A DNA stretch of 55,865 nucleotides, taken from NCBI GenBank assembly GCA_938010615.1, contig CALLUY010000101.1:1-55865 (forward strand). The letters are read 5' to 3'. Below, piece by piece: positions 34,243-43,596 of the stretch. A program made the position numbers and the translations under genes. Within the stretch, counting starts at the first letter, position 1. The number at the start of each line of letters is the position of its first letter. Source of the stretch: an uncultured Pirellulaceae bacterium. Its GTDB lineage: Bacteria > Planctomycetota > Planctomycetia > Pirellulales > Pirellulaceae. Below the pieces are notes generated by a model. It was not told the origin of the DNA and searched no databases. It worked only from the letters and a program-made list of their open reading frames with translations.

Positions 34243-35682
34243 TTAGCCAACCGAACCTTCCATTTGCAGTTGAATCAAACGGTTCATTTCGACGGCGTAT
34301 TCCATTGGAAGCTCTTTCACCAACGGCTCGATGAATCCGTTAACGATCATCGTGCTGGCTTCTGTTTCCGAAAGTCCGCGGCTCATCAAGTAGAACAATT
34401 GTTCTTCTCCGATTCGCGAAACCGAGGCTTCGTGACCGACCGAAACATCCTGTTCCATGATTTCAATGTACGGGTACGTATCGCTGCGGCTTTCCGGGTC
34501 CAGGATCAACGCGTCGCAAACAACGCTGCACTTGCTGCCAGTGGCTCCTTTGTCGATGCGAGCCAAGCCGCGATAGCCAGCTCGGCCGCCGTTTTTGGAG
34601 ATTGATTTGGAAATAATTGTTCCCGTCGTGTTTGGCGCCGAGTGAACCAGCTTCGCACCAGCGTCCTGATGTTGTCCGGCACTTGAGAAAGCGATCGAAA
34701 GGATCTCTCCGCGAGCACCCGGTTCCATCATGTGAACCGCTGGGTACTTCATCGTCAGCTTCGAACCGAGGTTGCCATCGACCCACTCCATCGTCGCGTC
34801 TTGATAGGCCATCGCACGCTTGGTGACGAGGTTGTAGATATTGTTGGCCCAGTTCTGAATCGTAGTGTAACGACAACGAGCGTTTTTCTTGACCATTACC
34901 TCAACAACCGCACTGTGGAGCGATTCGCTGGTGTACATCGGCGCGGTGCAGCCTTCGACGTAGTGCACTTGAGCACCTTCGTCAACGATGATGAGCGTTC
35001 TTTCGAACTGCCCCATGTTCTCTTCGTTGATACGGAAGTAAGCCTGAAGCGGGTACTCTATCTTCACGCCTTTCGGAATGTAGATGAACGAACCACCCGA
35101 CCAAACAGCGCTGTTGAGAGCCGCGAACTTGTTGTCTTGCGGCGGAATGATTGTTCCGAAGTACTCACGCAGCAAGTCTGAATGCTCGCGAATGGCGGTG
35201 TCTGTGTCGGTGAAGATAACGCCTTGATCGGCAAGTTCTTTTTGAAGCGAACCGTAGATCACTTCAGATTCGAACTGAGCTTTCACGCCGGCGAGGTATT
35301 TGCGCTCTGCTTCGGGAATGCCGAGCTTCTCGAACGTGTCTTTGATTTCTTCAGGAACATCGTCCCAAGATTTACCTTGTTCGGTCGTTGGCTTCAGGTA
35401 ATAGAAGATATCTTGGAAATCGAGGTCGATATCGCCGCCCCATTCAGGCATCGGCTTTTCGTTGAAGATCTTCAGCGAATCCAGACGGAACTTCCGCATC
35501 CAGTCGGGCTCTTCTTTGATGTCGGAGATCTGGTTAACGATCTCTTCATCGATTCCCTTCCGCGCCTTGAAGACGGCCGTAGTTTTCGTTTTGAAGTCGT
35601 ACTTATTAATGTCCGTACCGCGAAGCTCTTCAGATTCAGCGTCGGAGGATGAGGCTGTGTTTTGGGTAATGTCAGTAGCCAT
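34243..35682 (-). CDS. sufB: Fe-S cluster assembly protein SufB
   Basis: The core scaffold subunit of SufBC2D, 479 residues. Conserved strings include [56 protein letters not shown] and [20 protein letters not shown]. The ordered C-terminal core has [20 protein letters not shown], then [23 protein letters not shown] 35682 is preferred: upstream in-frame codons lie in the terminal repeat of the four-helix cassette. That cassette separates it from sufC, an unusual interruption of normally tight neighbours. Cytoplasmic. Confidence 0.95.
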   Translation of the reverse strand: MATDITQNTASSSDAESEELRGTDINKYDFKTKTTAVFKARKGIDEEIVNQISDIKEEPDWMRKFRLDSLKIFNEKPMPEWGGDIDLDFQDIFYYLKPTTEQGKSWDDVPEEIKDTFEKLGIPEAERKYLAGVKAQFESEVIYGSLQKELADQGVIFTDTDTAIREHSDLLREYFGTIIPPQDNKFAALNSAVWSGGSFIYIPKGVKIEYPLQAYFRINEENMGQFERTLIIVDEGAQVHYVEGCTAPMYTSESLHSAVVEVMVKKNARCRYTTIQNWANNIYNLVTKRAMAYQDATMEWVDGNLGSKLTMKYPAVHMMEPGARGEILSIAFSSAGQHQDAGAKLVHSAPNTTGTIISKSISKNGGRAGYRGLARIDKGATGSKCSVVCDALILDPESRSDTYPYIEIMEQDVSVGHEASVSRIGEEQLFYLMSRGLSETEASTMIVNGFIEPLVKELPMEYAVEMNRLIQLQMEGSVG

Positions 35683-35687
35683 TTTTG

Positions 35688-36126
35688 AATTGGGAATGCG
35701 GAATGCGGAATGCGGAATGCCAGTGGGCGTTTCGCAAACTATATTCTTAGTTCCGACCTTTCTTTGAGGTAACAATACTCGCCACTGTGATACGCAGCAG
35801 CTCGTCGGTTTCGGCGAGTAGCTCGCCCATCATTTTGTTTTCTACGATTTTCGAATCGACCAACAGTTCCAGCCAAAGTTCAGTTTCGGCTAATTCCTGT
35901 TCAACGATTCCCATTTTTGAGCGAAATTCCGCCGGGCTACGAGCACGGCAGGCTTCGCGATAATTCGCCGCGACACTGGTGCCGCTTCGAAGTACCTGTT
36001 TTCCCATCACTTGGGCTTCTGTTGTCTTTGGCAATGAGGAGTACATTTTGATGATACGAAGAGCAAACTTTTTCGTTCGTGCTTTCAGATCATCCATTCC
36101 GCAATCCGCATTCCCCATTCCGAATT
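35688..36126. mobile_element. Putative 439-bp inverted-repeat-bounded cassette in the suf operon
   Basis: The outer ends carry 21-base inverted repeats, 35688-35708 and 36106-36126, matching at 19 of 21 positions. Both begin with AATT at the outer edge; AATT is itself a palindrome and could be a 4-base target duplication. Inside the left end the 8-base unit GGAATGCG is iterated about four times (35693-35721), with degenerate equivalents inside the right end. The only gene inside is an S23-type four-helix protein. The left edge is 5 bases from the sufB ATG; the right edge overlaps the sufC stop. That it is or was mobile is inference. Confidence 0.6.
35747..36097 (-). CDS. Four-helix bundle protein (S23 / 23S rRNA intervening-sequence family)
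   Basis: A 116-residue, all-helical protein of the TIGR02436/S23 type. The family signature is visible in [55 protein letters not shown] and [11 protein letters not shown]. The family was first found as ORFs inside 23S rRNA intervening sequences and is widespread, but its biochemical role is unknown. ATG 36097 is chosen as the normal family start; an ATG at 36118 lies within the terminal repeat. It sits between sufC and sufB in the same direction and is enclosed by inverted repeats, so it is probably an insertion rather than a Suf component. Confidence 0.9.
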   Translation of the reverse strand: MDDLKARTKKFALRIIKMYSSLPKTTEAQVMGKQVLRSGTSVAANYREACRARSPAEFRSKMGIVEQELAETELWLELLVDSKIVENKMMGELLAETDELLRITVASIVTSKKGRN

Positions 36127-36931
36127 ATACTGCGACTTCCTCTTCATCATTCACTTTCGCCGCCTCAGGATACTCATTCCTGATTCGCTCATATCCCTTT
36201 TCGTGAAGCTCAATCGCCAATTCTTTTCCGCCAGTTTCGACGATCTTGCCGCCGAGGATCACGTGAGTGAAGTTCGGAGGATTGTGCTCAAGTAACTTGT
36301 CGTGGTGCGTGATGATCAGCAAGCCCATTTTGTTGTGGCCGATTTCGTTGATCGATTGGCTGGCGAGGCGAACGGCGTCCGCGTCGAGACCCGAATCGGT
36401 TTCATCGAGGATCGCGAACTTCGGTTGGAGCATCGCCAGTTGGAGGATTTCGGCTCGCTTCATTTCGCCGCCGCTGAAGCCATCATTGACGTAACGACGA
36501 GCAAACTCGCTGTCCATCTGCAGCTGCTTCATGTTGTCCTTGATCTCCTTGCGGAACTCACGCATCGGAATCAGGTCTTCGCCTTCTTTGCGATCAGGGT
36601 TGCGAACGTTGGTCGTGGCGTGACGAAGAAAGTCAGCCATGCGAACGCCCGGGATCGCCACTGGGCGCTGAAACGCCATAAACAGCCCAGCACGTGCTCG
36701 CTCGTTTGGCTCCATTTCGGTGACATCTTCGCCGTTGAGCAGAATCTGGCCAGAAGTGACCTCATAGTTTGGATGTCCCATGATAACCAAACCGAGGGTG
36801 CTTTTGCCGCTACCGTTGGGGCCCATCAATGCGTGCGTTTCGCCACGCGTCATCTCCAAGTTGACGCCTCGCAAGATGGGCTTGTCGTTAATAGAAACGT
36901 GAAGGTCAACAATTTTTAGTACGTCGCTCAT
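36125..36931 (-). CDS. sufC: Fe-S cluster assembly ATPase SufC
   Basis: An ABC-type ATPase of 268 residues that powers the SufBC2D scaffold; it is soluble, not a transporter. Walker A is GPNGSGKST (37-45). Other landmarks are Q-loop MAFQRPVAIPG, signature FSGGEMKR, Walker B FAILDETDSGLDADA and H-loop IITHHD. These are all canonical for SufC. It is the first gene of the suf operon, with the promoter presumably in the 170 bases upstream; I could not define -35/-10 boxes or an IscR/SufR site there. Its TAA overlaps the outer end of the inverted-repeat cassette. Confidence 0.95.
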   Translation of the reverse strand: MSDVLKIVDLHVSINDKPILRGVNLEMTRGETHALMGPNGSGKSTLGLVIMGHPNYEVTSGQILLNGEDVTEMEPNERARAGLFMAFQRPVAIPGVRMADFLRHATTNVRNPDRKEGEDLIPMREFRKEIKDNMKQLQMDSEFARRYVNDGFSGGEMKRAEILQLAMLQPKFAILDETDSGLDADAVRLASQSINEIGHNKMGLLIITHHDKLLEHNPPNFTHVILGGKIVETGGKELAIELHEKGYERIRNEYPEAAKVNDEEEVAV

Positions 36932-37331
36932 GTCGCTCGAATTATGCTGGGGATTTAGATGTTTGAATGTCAGTTGTCTGTCGTTGTTTAACCGGCTGAT
37001 CCTACCTGCGATAACCCTTTGTTTTCAGGTGCAAGTTGGAAAAGAACGGCGACTTTCCGGTGAAAGGTTCGTTGCCGAATCGACATAGCTGCTACGAACG
37101 TTGAACTTTCTCCGAACGGGGTCGAAGGAACGATTGAAAACGCTCCGCCGTCCCGCAAAGTTGGGGAAATTACCGGACTCTGGTATGCTATGCCTGAGGC
37201 CCCATTTTCACAACCATTTTGGGCTGAATTCGATCAAACAAGGGAAAATATTGACCCGCCAGCGTTACTGGCTTACAACGTTTGATTGCCGCGATGTCCA
37301 AATCTGCCCCATTACTAAAGCCCTGCGAAAA

Positions 37332-39236
37332 ATGATCTTTAACAATCGCTTCCACCAAACCATTACTCGTTCGGCGCTTCTTGCGGCCATGGCTCTTTTC
37401 TTAGGCAGTGTTTTATTGACTGTCCCCACTTTCGGGCAGGAGACACCTGAGTCCGGAGGTGATGCGGCGGCGGAAGTCTCGACCGAGAGCGCCAAAGAGT
37501 TCATGGACTCGGTCAACGACAAGCTGGCCGAAGTCGATGCTTACGTTGGCGAGAACATCGTGGCTCCAATGGGCGAAGTCATCTTCAACGGTTTGTGGAC
37601 AGGCGACTGGACCGAAGCGGCTGTCGACGAAGCCGGGCAGCCGATCACTGATCCCGATACCGGCGAGCAAGTCATCATTGAACACAAAGGTTGGCTCGGT
37701 GATGGATCGGTCAAGGTTCCTTTCATCGTCGTGTGGCTCTTTGTGGGAGCCGTATTCTTTACTCTGTTCATGGGCTTCATCAACATTCGCGGTTTCTGGC
37801 ATGCCATCCGGTTGACCAAAGGCGACTACGACAACCCAGACGACCATGGCGAAGTAACCCACTTTCAAGCTTTGTCTTCAGCTCTTTCTGGAACGGTCGG
37901 CCTCGGAAACATTGCTGGCGTGGCAATCGCGATCGGGCAGGGCGGCCCAGGAGCAACATTCTGGATGATCCTTGTTGGTCTTCTGGGAATGAGCACTAAA
38001 TTCACCGAATGTACTCTCGGTCAGATGTACCGAACGGAAGACAAGAAAGGCCGCGTCTCCGGCGGACCAATGCGATACTTGAGCGCCGGCCTGAAAGAGA
38101 AAGGGCTTGGGCCGCTAGGTTCCATTTTGGCAGTTTTGTTCGCCATCCTTTGTATCGGCGGATCGTTTGGAGGCGGGAACACGTTCCAGATCAGTCAGTC
38201 GCTCGACGCGATTCGAACTGAAGCTCCTCTTCTGAACCAATACAGTTGGGTTTACGGATTGGTCATGGCGGTCGCGGTTGGCTTGGTGATTGTTGGCGGC
38301 ATCAAGTCGATCGGAAAGGTCGCGTCTCGAATCGTTCCGTTCATGTGTGCCGGCTATGTGCTCTGCGTCCTCTACATCTTGGGAACCAGCTACGAACAAA
38401 TCCCAGCTGCATTCCAGTCAATCTGGGATGGAGCATTCAACTTCGAAGCTGGCTACGGAGCTTTCCTTGGTTGCCTTGTGATTGGAATCAAACGAGCCGC
38501 ATTCTCAAATGAAGCGGGTACGGGTTCAGCATCGATCGCCCACAGTGCTGCCAAAACAGACGTTCCAGTCCGCGAAGGCTACGTGGCTCTGCTGGAACCG
38601 TTCATCGACACGGTCGTGGTCTGCACGATGACGGCATTGGTGATCATCATCACAGGAGTGATAAGCGATAAAACTGAGGCCCTGGATGGACAAACCATGA
38701 GGCAAGAACTATCCGTTTCTACTCTTGCTGAAACCAACGACATCGCATCTCTTTCAGATCAGGATGCGGAAAGGCTGCTAATAACGGTTGACCGAAACAA
38801 AGATGGCGCGAGCGACTACGATGCTGATGGCGATGGAGCTTTGACTGTCGGCGACATGGTTGCTCTTGATCGCGGTGCATACTTCACGAAGCAGGCTTTC
38901 GTCAAAGGTGGATTCGAGTGGTTCAAATGGTTCCTGTTTGTTGCCATTATCCTGTTCGCGTTTTCAACCTGCATCTCTTGGGCTTACTACGGCGAACGAT
39001 GTTTCACCGCATTGTTTGGCGACTGGTCTTCCGGTCTCTTCAAGCTTCTGTTCCTCGCGTTCACTTTCCTAGGAGCAGTTATCGCGCCGACGAGCATCAA
39101 GAACTTCAGTGACATGATGATCCTTGGGATGGCGTTCCCGAATATGCTGGGCATGTATTTCTTGTCCGGAAACGTACGACGTCACTTGAACGAGTACATC
39201 TCTGACCTGAAGGCTGGCAGGTACGACAGGAATTAG
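37332..39236 (+). CDS. AGCS family sodium:alanine/glycine symporter with EF-hand-like insert
   Basis: An integral membrane Na+-coupled amino acid symporter. It starts with a signal-like helix (SALLAAMALFLGSVLLTVPTFG) and a roughly 100-residue extracytoplasmic stretch before the core, longer than usual. Core motifs include GFINIRGFWHAIRLTKGDYD, SGTVGLGNIAGVAIAIG, GPGATFWMILVGLLGMSTKF and KRAAFSNEAGTGSASIAHSA, all AGCS hallmarks. Between late helices, residues 487-509 contain two calcium-loop-like strings, DRNKDG and DADGDG, in an inserted segment of about 80 residues. ATG 37332 is preferred over the open frame upstream because it begins the signal helix. Its stop codon overlaps that of the convergent MFS gene. 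Confidence 0.88.
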   Translation: MIFNNRFHQTITRSALLAAMALFLGSVLLTVPTFGQETPESGGDAAAEVSTESAKEFMDSVNDKLAEVDAYVGENIVAPMGEVIFNGLWTGDWTEAAVDEAGQPITDPDTGEQVIIEHKGWLGDGSVKVPFIVVWLFVGAVFFTLFMGFINIRGFWHAIRLTKGDYDNPDDHGEVTHFQALSSALSGTVGLGNIAGVAIAIGQGGPGATFWMILVGLLGMSTKFTECTLGQMYRTEDKKGRVSGGPMRYLSAGLKEKGLGPLGSILAVLFAILCIGGSFGGGNTFQISQSLDAIRTEAPLLNQYSWVYGLVMAVAVGLVIVGGIKSIGKVASRIVPFMCAGYVLCVLYILGTSYEQIPAAFQSIWDGAFNFEAGYGAFLGCLVIGIKRAAFSNEAGTGSASIAHSAAKTDVPVREGYVALLEPFIDTVVVCTMTALVIIITGVISDKTEALDGQTMRQELSVSTLAETNDIASLSDQDAERLLITVDRNKDGASDYDADGDGALTVGDMVALDRGAYFTKQAFVKGGFEWFKWFLFVAIILFAFSTCISWAYYGERCFTALFGDWSSGLFKLLFLAFTFLGAVIAPTSIKNFSDMMILGMAFPNMLGMYFLSGNVRRHLNEYISDLKAGRYDRN

Positions 39237-40531
39237 TCGACTGTTTTCAGTCGCCGTAGCATTCGGCCGGACACGAAGAAAAGTGATCCGGCCGAGTACA
39301 CACACCACGCTGCCATAAAAACCAACTGGCTTTCGAATCCGAATCCGGCATCGATGAGCCAGCCGGTTACTCCGGTGCCGCAAGCCGACGAAAAAACGAT
39401 TCCCGAAACAGCGACCGAGCGAATCGAACCAAGATGTTTCGTTCCGTACAGCTCTGGCCACACGGTTCCAAAGATGGAAGCCGCGAATCCCATCGCGATG
39501 CCGATCAGCGACATCGAGAGATAGATGAACCATACGCTTTGGCCCAATGCAAGGAACAGGCAACTGACTCCCAGCGGCAAGTGATAAGTCCACATCAATC
39601 GAATCGCACCGAATCGATCGATCAACGGCCCGGCGGCAAGCTTGGAAGCGACGGTGGCGACCGAAAGAAAGATGAAGCCGCTGGCGAAACTCCCTGCCGG
39701 CCACGCTTTGATCCCGACCAAGTGTTTATGGTGAAAGAAGATCGCCGTCGCAATGAAGGCCGGTGCGAATACCGCTGGGCTGGCCAACCAAAACAGTACG
39801 TCCCGAAGGACTTCCGGGCGAGTCCAATTGCGGGTCGTTTGGGGCTTCGTTTCCGGGCCTTCCTGGCGCGTTGGTGTTCGGGGAACTTTCATCAGCCAAT
39901 AGCAGGCCGGAATCGCCATGACGGCGCTGGTCGCCGCAATGCCCCACGAATATCGCCACGTCAACGACAGCGTCATCGCCCAAACAACGTTCGGAAAAAT
40001 GGACTCACCCGCATTGAGTCCCATCGATGTGAGCGAGATCGCTCGTCCGCGGTCGGCATCGAACCATCGACCGATTGCCGTCTGAGACACATGCAACAGC
40101 ATCCCTTGGCCAAAGAGCCTTAGGCAAAACAAACAGACCGCCAACAACCAGACAGAATTGGAAACCGCCATCGTTGCGCATGCGGCTGACAATGCCGACA
40201 AAACAAACGCGGACACGATCGCAACAGGAAAACGATCGACCACCGAACCAAGGTTCAAAAAAATGGCAGCGCTGCAAAGTGTCGCAACCATGTAGATCGC
40301 GCCGAACTGCCCATCGGTCAATTCATAATGGCTACGGATGTCTTCGCTGAATAGCGAGATGAAGAAGGTCTGCCCGAAGCCGGAAAACAACGCCAACAGA
40401 AACGCTCCAAGCAGCCAGCGAAAGTTAAGTTTGAGAAAATTAAACAATGCAAATTCCGGTCGAGCCTTAGACGTCGACCGAGCATTGGAACGCCTTGTAC
40501 TTTCATTGCAAGCGGACAACAAAAAAACCAC
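39233..40531 (-). CDS. MFS transporter
   Basis: A major facilitator superfamily protein of up to 432 residues with twelve predicted helices. The MFS A-motif region appears as LNLGSVVDRFPVAIVSAFVL between helices 2 and 3, followed by GQGMLLHVSQTAIGRWFDADRGRAISL, the usual MFS helix 4-5 loop. LAAGPLIDRFGAIRLMWTYH is the matching element in the second half. The substrate cannot be told. The start is unsure: the frame opens with GTG 40531, which lies inside a terminator hairpin, so a start 4-28 codons further in (TTG codons) is likelier. It is convergent with the AGCS gene; the stop codons overlap. Confidence 0.8.
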   Translation of the reverse strand: MVFLLSACNESTRRSNARSTSKARPEFALFNFLKLNFRWLLGAFLLALFSGFGQTFFISLFSEDIRSHYELTDGQFGAIYMVATLCSAAIFLNLGSVVDRFPVAIVSAFVLSALSAACATMAVSNSVWLLAVCLFCLRLFGQGMLLHVSQTAIGRWFDADRGRAISLTSMGLNAGESIFPNVVWAMTLSLTWRYSWGIAATSAVMAIPACYWLMKVPRTPTRQEGPETKPQTTRNWTRPEVLRDVLFWLASPAVFAPAFIATAIFFHHKHLVGIKAWPAGSFASGFIFLSVATVASKLAAGPLIDRFGAIRLMWTYHLPLGVSCLFLALGQSVWFIYLSMSLIGIAMGFAASIFGTVWPELYGTKHLGSIRSVAVSGIVFSSACGTGVTGWLIDAGFGFESQLVFMAAWCVYSAGSLFFVSGRMLRRLKTVD

Positions 40532-40551
40532 CGAACAGAATGCTCGATGGT
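40521..40551 (-). terminator. Intrinsic terminator after the TadG/VWA gene
   Basis: Reading the minus strand, an 11-base-pair stem (two G-T pairs; arms 40541-40551 and 40527-40537) with a 3-base loop is followed by a run of T (complement of 40521-40526). It ends transcription of the Tad-type genes 45 bases past the VWA gene stop and directly precedes the MFS gene on the same strand. Confidence 0.8.
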
Positions 40552-40595
40552 CTTAAAAAGGTGACTTCGACACGAACTAACGCGTAGGTCCGGCT

Positions 40596-42296
40596 TTAGT
40601 ACGTGTAGATCGTAGGCAGGATCAATGCGAGGATCTTGAGGTTATCGATCAGCTCTTCTCCGTCGGCTGCGTGGAAGTGCTTTCCGCGACCTTCAATGGC
40701 AACGTCAACCATCACGCCTTCGTATTCCCTTACATTCGCATCGTCTGGATCAGGGAAGTTAGGGTTGAGAGTCGTGCCTGCACCGTACCCAAAAGTAAGT
40801 GTGTGCAACAGCACCTCTTCGTGGTCCGCAGCAAACTTTTCGGCAACCCGAACTGGCTCATTCCTCAGAGACGAATTAGAGTTATTACCATCCGTCATAA
40901 TAACAATCGACTTCGAAGCAAACGGTCGGACCGTCCGCTGATTCTCGGGCTTATCAAGCTGCAACACTTCGTCGAGCCCAACTTGCATTCCATCGTGAAT
41001 CGAAGTTCCGTTCAAAGGAACAATTCCTTTAACTTTGTTCATGATTTGGTTGTAATTGGAAGTCAAAATTGACTCTGCACGAGCGCCGCTGTCGAAAACA
41101 ATCAGGGCCAGTTTTTCGTCAGCAGGAGTCGTTTCGAGCTCATCGACATAAGCCTGAATCCCTCGCTCAAGATAATCCCAGCGACTTTCATCAGGGCGTT
41201 TCTTGAGAACACCTGCATTGAATTGGTCAGCACTGGTAAATCGTGGGTAACGGTTGTCTTCCCATGTCTGAGCATACGCAACCAGTTCACTTACTTGCTC
41301 TGAAGTAACACCGGGAGCGGAGTACCCAGCCAACGCATCAACTACCGAGACGTTGTCTTTGTTCAACCGCTCCTGCCTGCTGTTGTTGTCAAAGTTATTG
41401 ATCGGATAGTACCGATCACCGTATGTGGCTTTGCGAGGCCAAGGGTGACCTGTCCGTCTTCTTAAGACTTGAATTCCTTTTACTTTGGCATCGCGGCTCT
41501 TATCCCAAGATTGTCCCGGTAAATTGTCGAATCGCTGGCGATACAGATTGTAACCAGAATAGAAAATCTCAGTAGGAACATTGCCCCAGTAGTTGTTCTG
41601 ATGCCTTCGGTCCTGAATTCGCATAACTCGGTATCGGCCCAGAGCGTAGTCGCGTTCTCTCTGAGAGATTATTCCATCAGCCTCCAAATCAATGATCGCC
41701 TGTTTGAGCAATGGATCATTGTTGTGCAGAAGCATTGATCCAGATTTGTCGATGACAATCGAAATATCTCGCTCATTCTGACGGGTTACGGACTTTCGTT
41801 CCGGATTGAAGTACCTGTTGAGCCCGCCCACATTGAATACTGATTCCGTGTTGGCGATTGCTGAAACACTGACACCATTAAAGATCGTTCCCGACCTAGC
41901 ATCCGATTCAGAAATACCGCCATCATATTGAGATTCATCGACGAACTTCTGATCCGAACCCAAAGCATAGAGTTCGATATAGCTGGAAAAATCACCAGGC
42001 AAAGTCAAGTTTTGACCTGCAACGTCGTTGGCTTGATAGAAGCTATCAATCGTCTGCTGCATTTTGGTGACGACTTTGTCAGCAGTCGGCTGATCCATGT
42101 TCTGATAGACGTTCAGCGAACGACCACCAGCATGTGATGCAACATCGGTGGCAATTTTCAATTCAGTCGTCGTCAACTGATAGTACGACATGTTGATTGC
42201 GAAACCACAAAGGATCAACAGCACGGGAAGCAATATTGCCATAAGCGGAATGATGGCTCCGTCGCGATTGACTTTCTTCTTTTGAAACGTAGACAT
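40596..42296 (-). CDS. TadG-like exported protein with VWA domain
   Basis: The 566-residue protein begins with a TadE/TadG-type segment: a short basic stretch, then the helix IPLMAILLPVLLILCGFAI within DGAIIPLMAIL. A von Willebrand A domain follows, with MIDAS motif DKSGSM (183-188) and partner residues in LNGTSIHDGM and IVIMTDGNNS. An insert of about 150 residues separates the MIDAS loop from the rest. TadG proteins are anchored by one helix and act at the cell surface, in some species with Flp pili. ATG 42296 is preceded by GGAGC. It is third in a tadE-tadE-tadG-like unit and followed by a terminator. Confidence 0.85.
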   Translation of the reverse strand: MSTFQKKKVNRDGAIIPLMAILLPVLLILCGFAINMSYYQLTTTELKIATDVASHAGGRSLNVYQNMDQPTADKVVTKMQQTIDSFYQANDVAGQNLTLPGDFSSYIELYALGSDQKFVDESQYDGGISESDARSGTIFNGVSVSAIANTESVFNVGGLNRYFNPERKSVTRQNERDISIVIDKSGSMLLHNNDPLLKQAIIDLEADGIISQRERDYALGRYRVMRIQDRRHQNNYWGNVPTEIFYSGYNLYRQRFDNLPGQSWDKSRDAKVKGIQVLRRRTGHPWPRKATYGDRYYPINNFDNNSRQERLNKDNVSVVDALAGYSAPGVTSEQVSELVAYAQTWEDNRYPRFTSADQFNAGVLKKRPDESRWDYLERGIQAYVDELETTPADEKLALIVFDSGARAESILTSNYNQIMNKVKGIVPLNGTSIHDGMQVGLDEVLQLDKPENQRTVRPFASKSIVIMTDGNNSNSSLRNEPVRVAEKFAADHEEVLLHTLTFGYGAGTTLNPNFPDPDDANVREYEGVMVDVAIEGRGKHFHAADGEELIDNLKILALILPTIYTY

Positions 42297-42353
42297 AATT
42301 TTAAGCTCCCTGAAAATCTTGGGTCGAGTTCGTGGGTGTGTTTCGTTGGCGAT

Positions 42354-42821
42354 TTAGTGAACGTTGGTCCTGAGTGTCACTTGCGAAGATATCATTGCGT
42401 TAGCCAGCGATACGCTCTCTGAGTGACCCGGGTCCGGAGACATGAACGCCCCGAAAAAACTGTTGTTGGCGTACGGCACGTCGATTTGCACGGTGACCAG
42501 TTGAGCGATCTCCGGTGCGACACGATTTCCATTGACGTCGGTAAATTGAACGACTGTTGAGGCATCGGAAACACCAAGTCGACTCAGGGCATTTGCGGCG
42601 GCATCTTGAGCGGTTGGCCCTTCCCCACCAAGCACCATCGCACCGCGAGCGGCTTCGTAGGCAGCGTTGGAAACTTGGCTTCGGACCATGCTGATGCGAG
42701 TGAATTCCATACATGCACAGGTGAGAGCTAGAAAGATTGGCAAGATCAAAGCCATTTCGACTGTCGTAGCACCGGTGCGGTTTCGCATACGGCTATTCGA
42801 TTTTCGATTAGTTTTCATCAT
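42354..42821 (-). CDS. TadE-like pseudopilin protein
   Basis: A 155-residue TadE-type protein with a basic N-terminus, then TGATTVEMALILPIFLALTC. That string is the Glu-containing prepilin-like segment cut by a TadV/FppA-type peptidase in known TadE proteins. It continues ACMEFTRISMVRSQVSNAAYEAARGAM, the typical TadE helix. The C-terminal half is a small extracytoplasmic beta-rich domain. It lies between another TadE gene and the TadG/VWA gene on the same strand, with gaps of 56-57 bases. No tadV/cpaA, ATPase (tadA) or secretin gene is in the window, so the secretion machinery is encoded elsewhere. Confidence 0.85.
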   Translation of the reverse strand: MMKTNRKSNSRMRNRTGATTVEMALILPIFLALTCACMEFTRISMVRSQVSNAAYEAARGAMVLGGEGPTAQDAAANALSRLGVSDASTVVQFTDVNGNRVAPEIAQLVTVQIDVPYANNSFFGAFMSPDPGHSESVSLANAMISSQVTLRTNVH

Positions 42822-42877
42822 GATTGATCTGAGTCAGGAAATATTGGGGTGGAGCAGGCGTCGAAACGACCTGCCGA

Positions 42878-43348
42878 CTAGTCGTTCAAATCCGTTGGCG
42901 GTAGGCCTGTTTCGAAGGCGTACGTGCACTCACCGGTGAGAGTCCGATCAGCAAGAATTTGAAAAACAAACATTGAGTTACCAGTTGCAGAACAACTAAC
43001 AGAAACAGTTAACGGATCTAAAACTCTTTGGTTACCAAAGGTTGCGGGTGTGATCGTGATATCGGAATCGGTCACGGTGACGTTTCTGTCGGCCAAAATC
43101 TGAGTGACATAATCTCGGACATCTTGTGGTTCTGTGTTCTGCCTGGCTCCAAAACGTGCACCTTCGTAGGCTGCGATTTCCAGTGACTCCTTGAGGTAGT
43201 AGCCGGAACATATTTCCAATGTGCCAAACATCAGAATGATGATGACAGGAAGGCAAAACGCAGCTTCAATGGTTGCAACTCCACTACGGGACTCCCGAAG
43301 GACTCTCCGTTGTGAGGCTCGACATGGATTTTTCTTGGTGGCAAACAT
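42878..43348 (-). CDS. TadE-like pseudopilin protein (first of unit)
   Basis: A 156-residue protein of TadE type with basic N-terminus, then RSGVATIEAAFCLPVIIILM, a prepilin-like motif with Glu after the likely cut, and FGTLEICSGYYLKESLEIAAYEGARFGA. The extracytoplasmic part includes VSCSATGNSMF. The frame is open to 43516, but ATG 43348 gives the normal family N-terminus. It is first in the unit of three Tad-like genes. The 187 bases between it and the terminator of the upstream metalloprotease gene hold nothing clear. Confidence 0.83.
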   Translation of the reverse strand: MFATKKNPCRASQRRVLRESRSGVATIEAAFCLPVIIILMFGTLEICSGYYLKESLEIAAYEGARFGARQNTEPQDVRDYVTQILADRNVTVTDSDITITPATFGNQRVLDPLTVSVSCSATGNSMFVFQILADRTLTGECTYAFETGLPPTDLND

Positions 43349-43534
43349 GGGTATGTAGTTTGACGGGGAAGTTTTGACCGCAGACGGCTGCAGTTCACTT
43401 CGAAACCTATGTTTGTTTGCTAAGTGCGGTCGGAAGATAGTCGATGAATCACAGAAAATTGACGCTTCGAAGGACGTATAACCAGAAGATCCTGAACAAC
43501 CCCACCCCCCAAGCAAGTCGGCTTAATTGGCGCA

Positions 43535-43569
43535 CAAAAAAAGCCGCTGGCAAGTTAATGCCAACGGCT
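43535..43569 (-). terminator. Intrinsic terminator after PEP-CTERM metalloprotease
   Basis: On the minus strand the arms AGCCGTTGGC (43560-43569) and GCCAGCGGCT (43542-43551) form a 10-base-pair stem, with one G-T pair and an 8-base loop. A run of seven T follows (complement of 43535-43541). It is 28 bases past the stop of the metalloprotease gene and separates it from the Tad-like unit. Confidence 0.85.
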
Positions 43570-43596
43570 GCTTATTGAGAATGGGTTGCGGACGAG

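Noticed and set aside
36932..37100. Sigma-70-like promoter of the suf operon (CTGACA...CATAAT)
   Set aside because: The two boxes are about 21 bases apart, too far for a convincing promoter.
40440..40531. Lipoprotein signal (LLSAC) at the MFS N-terminus
   Set aside because: The string results from translating terminator-adjacent DNA; the real start is probably downstream and the protein is a polytopic transporter.
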